The translations under genes were made by a program, and so were the position numbers. The notes below the pieces were generated by a model. That model ran no database searches. It was not told the origin of the DNA and saw only the letters and a list, made by a program, of their open reading frames with translations. A DNA stretch of 56,129 nucleotides from Microcaldota archaeon (GTDB lineage Archaea; Micrarchaeota; Micrarchaeia; Micrarchaeales; Micrarchaeaceae), in contig JAJZOJ010000006.1 in assembly GCA_021829015.1 (NCBI GenBank), forward strand, positions 1 to 56,129, in the 5' to 3' direction. Positions 52,312 through 56,129 of this stretch are shown here, one piece after another; position 1 is the first letter of the stretch; each line of letters begins with the position of its first letter.

Positions 52312-52722
52312 ATGATAAGGGTCGTTCTTGATACGAATATCCTTATTTCAGGAGTTCTACACATAGGAAAGCCTGAAAAGCTGATAGGCTTAGCAATCAA
52401 AGGGGAACTTGAAATAGTATCATCAGTCGGAGTAGTGGACGAGTTTAGGGATGTAATTGGCAGGGATAAATTTGGATTCAGTCCCAAAGAACAGGAATTC
52501 ATTGTAAATTTCATAATCAGGCTTAGCCACCTGATTGTTGTTAAAAGCAACTTTAAGGCTGTAGAAAAGGACCACGACGATGATATTTTCATAAATGCCG
52601 CATATGATGGAAACGCCAAATACATAGTTTCGGGCGATAGGCATCTTCTTGATATGAAAGAGTTTAAGGGAATAAAGATAATTACGGCAAAACAGATGCT
52701 GCAACTACTTGGCAGACTGTAA
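52312..52722 (+). CDS. vapC: PIN-domain ribonuclease toxin (VapC-like)
   Basis: The 136-aa PIN domain has the first acidic residue in VVLDTNILISG, a Glu in VVDEFRD, the Asp cluster DHDDDIFINAA and the later YIVSGDRHLLD. These give the four-acid metal site of PIN nucleases, which cut tRNA or rRNA when free. It belongs to the PIN group paired with AbrB-type antitoxins. The residues appear intact, so the toxin is likely active unless bound. Confidence 0.87.
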   Translation: MIRVVLDTNILISGVLHIGKPEKLIGLAIKGELEIVSSVGVVDEFRDVIGRDKFGFSPKEQEFIVNFIIRLSHLIVVKSNFKAVEKDHDDDIFINAAYDGNAKYIVSGDRHLLDMKEFKGIKIITAKQMLQLLGRL

Positions 52723-52816
52723 TGCGGTCCAATTTCCTTACAAAAGTCAAACTTGCTGCCCGTATAAGCAAAAGGTTCATAATATAACTGATAGAAGCTA
52801 TTTACTATCGCATGAC

Positions 52817-52829
52817 AGCATCTGGGATT
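52817..52829. repeat. Repeat R2 core, shared with R3 at 54945-54957
   Basis: AGCATCTGGGATT is identical at 52817-52829 and 54945-54957. Similarity extends: TATTTACTATC (52799) against TATCTACTGTC upstream, and CGGCGAGGGCGATT against GGCGGGGCGAGATT downstream. The two segments of about 65 bp therefore seem to be diverged copies of one element, each ending near an att-like GGCGAGGGCG sequence. Confidence 0.45.
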
Positions 52830-52849
52830 CATTCTTGAAATCGGTCTTT

Positions 52850-52864
52850 CGGCGAGGGCGATTC
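52850..52864. repeat. Direct repeat copy 2 (distal attachment-site candidate)
   Basis: CGGCGAGGGCGATTC is identical to the tRNA-Arg end at 51852-51866. It marks the right border of a roughly 1-kb islet carrying VapBC. Confidence 0.55.
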
Positions 52865-52905
52865 TCACAAGCGCACTGATTTACTATCCGAAAGGCATTG
52901 GCTCC

Positions 52906-53655
52906 CTAATCCTTGATCCATTCTGATATGGCCCCATTCACGTTCCCGAATCTTGGCAGCTCCCCAAATACAAGGCTCTTTAGTTCCCTTTCATAATATT
53001 CCCGATGCCCCAAAACGCTCTTCAGGAACACGCTTTTTGAAAACCTCATCTTGTAATATTCAAGTTTAGAGTTTGTCAGGCTCTCATCAAACTTTATTCC
53101 TTTTTTAGCTATCAAATAATATAGGTCATAGACGTCCCTTGCCTTTTCTCTTGTCAATATCGCACGGACCTTCTCGGCCCCCGCCTCCTCAAGAGACATG
53201 CCTGGTATGGTCTTGGTGGGCAGCATATATGGCGGGTAGTCGAGCCTGACAGGGATTGTCCTATCAGATACTTGCTCCCTTTTGCTGATCTCCACATATA
53301 CCACGCATTCGTCAAGCTTGGCGGTATTTAATGGGCCTTTTGCGCTGATTCTGAACGAAAGCGTAGTTTCGTTGTCTGAAATGCGCTTTATCTTGTTCTC
53401 CACTCCAAAAAGCGCCAGATCCTTGGACACTTTTTCGGCAACGTCGTGGACAAGAGGCTCTGAAGCGGTAAAATCAAGATCCTCTGAGAACCTGTCAAGC
53501 CCCTGCGTAAACCATAGATATGTCCCGCCCTTGAAGACTACCGGCTCCTCGGAGATGCTGTTAAGGGCCAAGTATTGTATGTAATGCTTCTCCTGCTGCC
53601 AAGGCTTCATGCCCATAAGCCTTGCGATATCCGCAAGCTCGTTTTTGTTTATCAG
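52906..53655 (-). CDS. AbiEii-like nucleotidyltransferase toxin
   Basis: The protein has FKGGTYLWFTQGLDRFSEDLD, the nucleotidyltransferase GG...DxD signature of AbiEii/MenA-type toxins, and a long helical C-terminal region. The conserved N-terminus INKNELADIARLMGMKPWQQ matches the usual family start, yet the only codon placed correctly is CTG at 53655 (5 nt after GGTG), which overlaps the AbiEi-like stop by 4 bp. The first ATG in frame is at 53616. If CTG is used, the protein is 249 aa. In the AbiE system this enzyme is the toxin and acts with an AbiEi antitoxin/repressor. Confidence 0.8.
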   Translation of the reverse strand: MINKNELADIARLMGMKPWQQEKHYIQYLALNSISEEPVVFKGGTYLWFTQGLDRFSEDLDFTASEPLVHDVAEKVSKDLALFGVENKIKRISDNETTLSFRISAKGPLNTAKLDECVVYVEISKREQVSDRTIPVRLDYPPYMLPTKTIPGMSLEEAGAEKVRAILTREKARDVYDLYYLIAKKGIKFDESLTNSKLEYYKMRFSKSVFLKSVLGHREYYERELKSLVFGELPRFGNVNGAISEWIKD

Positions 53656-54224
53656 CTAATCACCGAGTTTATCTTTTTGCTGCCATGGCCGCTAAACCCC
53701 TTTGCCAATTCAAGAATCCTCTCTTGATCGAGTTTATGCATTAGACCCTTTACAACTTTCTTGTCATACACGTTAAGGTATATCCCGTCAACAATCGCCT
53801 TTTCCGGTTCGGCAACAAATACATAGCTGTTGGATTTGCTGTGTCTTTTATAACCAAAAAACAGGGCATTGGGTATCTTGTGGTATGTTATGCCCAGGTC
53901 AGGATATTTCAGCGAATTTACTGATGTCACGCATTCCACCGCTTTTGGGACCTGCTGCACTATGCCATGGAACAGCAGGGCGGAGTTTAGGGAGACATAA
54001 GACGGCTCCACAAGTTGCGTGGCAATCACAAAAGGGTCGTCCACGAAGGATATAACGCCCTTCATCAATCTCCTCGCAAGCTCCCTCTCTACAAGCCTGG
54101 AGGAGTATACTGTTGAAATCGCCCTTGACCTCCCGATTAGGTTTGAGAGCTGCTGTATGGAGTATACCGCCCTATTTGTGGCTATTGCGCGATCCCTTAT
54201 CTCATAAAGTTGCAGTCTCTTTAT
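53652..54224 (-). CDS. AbiEi-like antitoxin/repressor with winged-helix N-terminus
   Basis: From the first ATG (54068) the protein has 138 aa, but the reading frame stays open upstream and encodes a convincing N-terminal helix-turn-helix (AVYSIQQLSNLIGRSR, then AISTVYSSRLVERELARRL) as expected for AbiEi. No ATG, GTG or TTG is available in this part before the TTG at 54071. GGAGTGAT lies just before ATA at 54224, so an ATA or other rare start is possible (190 aa). The C-terminal half has FVAEPEKAIVDGIYL, typical of AbiEi_3/4. It should repress its own operon through the palindrome upstream. Confidence 0.7.
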   Translation of the reverse strand: MKRLQLYEIRDRAIATNRAVYSIQQLSNLIGRSRAISTVYSSRLVERELARRLMKGVISFVDDPFVIATQLVEPSYVSLNSALLFHGIVQQVPKAVECVTSVNSLKYPDLGITYHKIPNALFFGYKRHSKSNSYVFVAEPEKAIVDGIYLNVYDKKVVKGLMHKLDQERILELAKGFSGHGSKKINSVIS

Positions 54225-54238
54225 AATATCACTCCAAT

Positions 54239-54254
54239 ATAACTATATAGTTAT
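54239..54254. promoter_or_regulatory. 16-bp perfect palindrome, candidate AbiEi operator
   Basis: ATAACTATATAGTTAT is a perfect palindrome placed at the expected start of transcription of the AbiE-like operon, about 25 bp after the minus-strand TATA-like ATTTATATATTG (about 54265-54276). AbiEi proteins bind inverted repeats in their own promoters, so autoregulation is likely. Confidence 0.55.
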
Positions 54255-54318
54255 GTAGGGATGACAATATATAAATACCTTTCATGTGGAACCCCTATGT
54301 TGGTTTAATGCTTGAATT

Positions 54319-54338
54319 CCCCACTGCCCGCGGTGGGG
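54319..54338. repeat. GC-rich stem-loop in the accessory region
   Basis: CCCCACTG (54319-54326) pairs with CGGTGGGG (54331-54338, one T-G pair) over CCCG. It is preceded by GAATT and followed by GATGTGG, a layout like the terminal hairpins of IS200/IS605-type elements. No transposase is near, so this would be a remnant end; a bidirectional terminator is the alternative. Confidence 0.35.
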
Positions 54339-54354
54339 ATGTGGCTGGGGCGTG

Positions 54355-54370
54355 ATTTAGATATCTAAAT
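54355..54370. promoter_or_regulatory. 16-bp perfect palindrome upstream of the winged-helix gene
   Basis: ATTTAGATATCTAAAT is a perfect palindrome, about 25 bp before the TATA-like ACTTATATATTTAT (54391-54404). Downstream, TTATTAGGT is repeated (54400 and 54417). A regulator, possibly the winged-helix protein itself, may bind here. Confidence 0.4.
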
Positions 54371-54433
54371 AAAAAAGCCTCTAATACAAAGACTTATATA
54401 TTTATTAGGTTATATACTTATTAGGTGTAAACC

Positions 54434-54703
54434 GTGAAACAACTCCAGACAGAAATTGTGCATTATCCAACGCTTAAGACTGTGCTTGCTATAGAGGAAG
54501 CAATCAAGAAGGCAAACAATCCACTCAGTAGGAATCAGATACTTGCAAGACTGCCAACAAAGGTAATGCGTTCGACCTTGAACTTGGCACTTGAGTATAT
54601 GGAGAAGCGCGGCATGGTCCTTGAGACGAGGAAAGGGTTCATCTGGACGTTCAACCCAAGCGGCAAACTGCAAAAGGCGGAGCAGGAAGGGCTTGAAATG
54701 TGA
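54434..54703 (+). CDS. Small winged-helix DNA-binding protein
   Basis: The 89-aa protein folds as a winged helix (AIEEAIKKANNPLSRNQILA, then LNLALEYMEKRGMVLETRKG, then FIWTFNPSG). It starts with GTG 6 nt after GGTG. A short RelE-like frame follows 7 bp later, so this protein may be an antitoxin or repressor. It lies inside the accessory region after tRNA-Arg. Confidence 0.7.
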   Translation: MKQLQTEIVHYPTLKTVLAIEEAIKKANNPLSRNQILARLPTKVMRSTLNLALEYMEKRGMVLETRKGFIWTFNPSGKLQKAEQEGLEM

Positions 54704-54710
54704 TTAATGG

Positions 54711-54884
54711 GTGGAGAAACGCGTATCCGTAAAGCTGCTTGGCGACGCAAAGGATGCTTACCTTACGTTGCAAAAGAAAGTTGCGAGCGAAAGAGCAGAA
54801 GGCGTCACCAGTTCTTTTCATCAAACCCTGCTCAAGTCTATAGAGGACATGATAAAATATTCGGGTACAGGAAAAGATAGTTAA
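54711..54884 (+). pseudogene. Short RelE-like toxin remnant (57 aa)
   Basis: The frame starts with GTG and reads VEKRVSVKLLGDAKDAYLTL, then ending HQTLLKSIEDMIKYSGTGKDS. The start resembles archaeal RelE-like toxins, which continue for about 30-50 more residues with a loop such as NPFYG and a catalytic end. Here the match stops and a stop codon follows, so the gene is probably truncated and the toxin core lost. An alternative 50-codon frame from the ATG at 54707 shows no family features. Confidence 0.4.
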
Positions 54885-54908
54885 AGGTTAAATTTCGACG
54901 AACTTCAT

Positions 54909-54981
54909 GCCAGAAGCCCATATAAGTATCTACTGTCATCCAATAGCATCTGGGATTAGTGCTTTAGGATGCGCTTCTGGC
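54909..54981 (+). ncRNA. Structured 73-nt element (repeat R3), possible small RNA
   Basis: GCCAGAAGC (54909-54917) pairs with GCTTCTGGC (54973-54981). Inside, CATCC (54938-54942) pairs with GGATG (54968-54972) and AGCA with TGCT, giving a nested hairpin. A TATA-like GGTTAAATTT lies about 20 bp upstream. Part of it is shared with R2 near 52800. It lacks a T arm, so it is not a tRNA. Expression is unproven; a transposon or att-related element is also possible. Confidence 0.3.
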
Positions 54982-55048
54982 GGGGCGAGATTTATGTTTC
55001 GTTCTTGCGATGATAAATGCTTGGGAAAGGCGTCCAATCCCTGAAGTG

Positions 55049-55357
55049 CTAGCCATTGCGCCTTGCCCTGCCCTTGAAGTAATGCTTCAGGTTGTGCAGC
55101 GGGTATGCCCAGAACGCGTCGACGAACTCGAACAGCTCATTCATTCCATCTGCATCTAGCGAGTAGATCCTGCGCTGCCCCTCCCTGTGCTCGACTATTA
55201 GTCCAGCATCCTTGAGGACCCTCAAATGAGTCGACAGCGCCGCCAGGGTGAAATTGAACCTTGCGGCCATCTCGCTGGGGCTCTTACCTCCGTCTATCAG
55301 GATGAGAAGCACCTTCCTGCGGCTGTCGTCCGCCAGGGCCTTCCAAACGCTTCCCAT
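55049..55357 (-). CDS. ArsR-family HTH regulator
   Basis: The 102-aa protein starts MGSVWKALADDSRRKVLLIL and has the recognition region FTLAALSTHLRVLKDAGLIV with the wing EHREGQRRIYSLD. No metal-binding CxC motif is evident, so it may sense something other than metals. I chose the ATG at 55357; a GTG at 55369 is in frame. It lies 15 bp downstream of a small two-TM gene, an arrangement similar to SdpR-SdpI autorepressor/immunity pairs, but the membrane protein is much shorter than SdpI. Confidence 0.8.
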   Translation of the reverse strand: MGSVWKALADDSRRKVLLILIDGGKSPSEMAARFNFTLAALSTHLRVLKDAGLIVEHREGQRRIYSLDADGMNELFEFVDAFWAYPLHNLKHYFKGRARRNG

Positions 55358-55372
55358 AGTGCAAATCACCCT

Positions 55373-55555
55373 TCATGCCAGGAACGACAATGCGATGAAC
55401 ACCGCGCTCAGCACTATCTCTAGGATTATGAGCGCTATCGGAATGGGCACCTTCGTGTGCTTGATCCCTTTCCTCTGCAGCCAATAGGCCAGTACGCTTG
55501 TGACCCAGGCTATGAGCAGCCCGACCCCAACGCCGCGGAAATATGCGTTCCTCAT
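55373..55555 (-). CDS. Small two-TM membrane protein
   Basis: The 60-aa protein has two hydrophobic helices (VGVGLLIAWVTSVLAYWL and PIALIILEIVLSAVFIALSF) separated by a basic loop (QRKGIKHTKV). GTG stands 5 nt before its ATG and a TATA-like ATTTAAATAC is about 35-40 bp upstream. It forms an operon with the ArsR gene downstream. An immunity or sensor role is a guess. Confidence 0.6.
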   Translation of the reverse strand: MRNAYFRGVGVGLLIAWVTSVLAYWLQRKGIKHTKVPIPIALIILEIVLSAVFIALSFLA

Positions 55556-55632
55556 GTTCTCACTTGTTATATATTAATAATTAAATAAGTATTTAAATGT
55601 TTATGTATTAATGCGGTGCTTAGGGCTCCCAC

Positions 55633-55642
55633 AGGTTAAATA
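55633..55642 (+). promoter_or_regulatory. TATA box for the terminal Nudix gene
   Basis: GGTTAAATAT is 23-32 bp before the ATG at 55665, consistent with a leaderless transcript. Confidence 0.5.
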
Positions 55643-55664
55643 TCTGCGCCTGCAATACTGCATT

Positions 55665-56129
55665 ATGCAGGCCAAAAAGGCGCATTCAAGGCCCAGAAGA
55701 AGACCGATAGAGCCTAAGGCGTTGCTCCTTATAGTAAACGACGGCAAGATGCTGCTCTCCAGGTCAAGGGACGGCTCCTATGTCAGACCCCCAGGAGGGC
55801 ACATCGAATACTTCGAGCACAGCAAGACCGCAGTAAGAAGGGAGATAATGGAGGAAATCAGCAGCGGGATAAACGACCTGAGGCTGGAGAAGATAGTGGA
55901 GAACCTGTTCCATTACCGCGGCAGGAAACTGCACGACATATACTTCATATACTCCGGCACCCTTACGAACAAGGCGCTATACACGACGGATCCGATCGCA
56001 GGGGACGAGAACGGGGACCTAAAGAACTTCTACTGGATAAAGGTATCTGACATACTGAGCGGAAAGGAAAGGCTGGTGCCCGGCGGCCTGCTGGGCATTG
56101 TCGCAAGGCTTAACAAATCCGAGCACCAT
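55665..56129 (+). CDS. Nudix hydrolase (partial at window end)
   Basis: The frame runs to the window edge without a stop (155 codons visible). It has PPGGHIEYFEHSKTAVRREI followed by MEEISSG, a full Nudix box, and then a strand-rich part with FIYSGTL. The very basic start (KKAHSRPRRRP) could bind nucleic acid. It is the fourth Nudix-fold gene here. The substrate is unknown, and the true C-terminus lies outside the window. Confidence 0.85.
   Translation, partial: MQAKKAHSRPRRRPIEPKALLLIVNDGKMLLSRSRDGSYVRPPGGHIEYFEHSKTAVRREIMEEISSGINDLRLEKIVENLFHYRGRKLHDIYFIYSGTLTNKALYTTDPIAGDENGDLKNFYWIKVSDILSGKERLVPGGLLGIVARLNKSEHH

Noticed and set aside
54909..54981. tRNA-like reading of the 73-nt hairpin element
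   Set aside because: Length and end pairing fit a tRNA, but there is no T arm with TTCRA sequence and no plausible anticodon arm.
55005..55045. C/D-box sRNA suggested by GATGATAA and CTGA
   Set aside because: Box C has a mismatch and internal C'/D' boxes are not found, so support is too weak.
1..56129. CRISPR array or complete insertion sequence
   Set aside because: No regularly spaced repeats, cas genes or full transposase frame were seen anywhere in the window.

Overview
This window comes from the chromosome of an archaeon. The evidence is a histone, topoisomerase VI subunit B, the RFC large subunit, an archaeal-type ThrRS with its N-terminal editing domain, a Dim2/Pno1-like KH protein, DUF2070, an archaeal class III (type IV pilin) signal peptide, TATA boxes about 25 bp before leaderless starts, and GGTG Shine-Dalgarno sites 5-7 nt before many TTG starts. 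The pilin N-terminus, the genes without conserved context and the many small membrane or secreted proteins suggest a DPANN lineage, most likely Micrarchaeota-like. That placement is inference.

Layout. (1) 1-5.4 kb: tRNA-Leu(UAG), a DUF234 ATPase, a Nudix hydrolase, an APC permease and a ClC channel. (2) 5.4-14.8 kb: a prenyl diphosphate synthase, a radical SAM protein, a surface protein, two glycosyltransferases, a NodU-type carbamoyltransferase (cell-surface glycan/lipid theme) and thrS. (3) 14.9-31.9 kb: a largely co-directional cluster that is the main discovery candidate. It holds a Nudix-like membrane protein, a VirB2/TrbC-like pilin with its own promoter and hairpin terminator, a six-TM protein, six tandem polytopic proteins sharing two signature motifs (VirB6/CedA-like), two VirB3-VirB4-N-like proteins, a stand-alone VirB4/HerA ATPase, a small protein that repeats the ATPase C-terminal module, a zinc-ribbon membrane protein, a coiled-coil/winged-helix protein, a 54-aa ORF and an 808-aa bitopic surface protein. 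It resembles the archaeal Ced/Ted DNA-import systems and bacterial type IV secretion, but is expanded and rearranged. No relaxase is present, so it is more likely a chromosomal DNA-transfer or cell-contact machine than a conjugative plasmid. (4) 31.9-51 kb: core genes (top6B, KH protein, lysS, rfcL, uppS, asnS, a dolichol-kinase-like protein, nfo) mixed with Nudix, FNR, HTH, GNAT, KaiC-like, DHH and pilin genes, plus a secreted Cys-repeat protein. (5) 51.2-56.1 kb: a histone, then tRNA-Arg(GCG) followed by a small accessory region of stacked toxin-antitoxin modules. These are VapBC bracketed by a 15-bp duplication of the tRNA 3' end, an AbiE-like pair with unusual starts and a 16-bp palindromic operator, a winged-helix protein with a short RelE-like remnant, a related repeat/structured element, and an ArsR regulator with a small membrane protein. 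The window ends inside a Nudix gene.

Starts were chosen from TATA and GGTG spacing. All function calls are by eye from sequence motifs; no database search was run.
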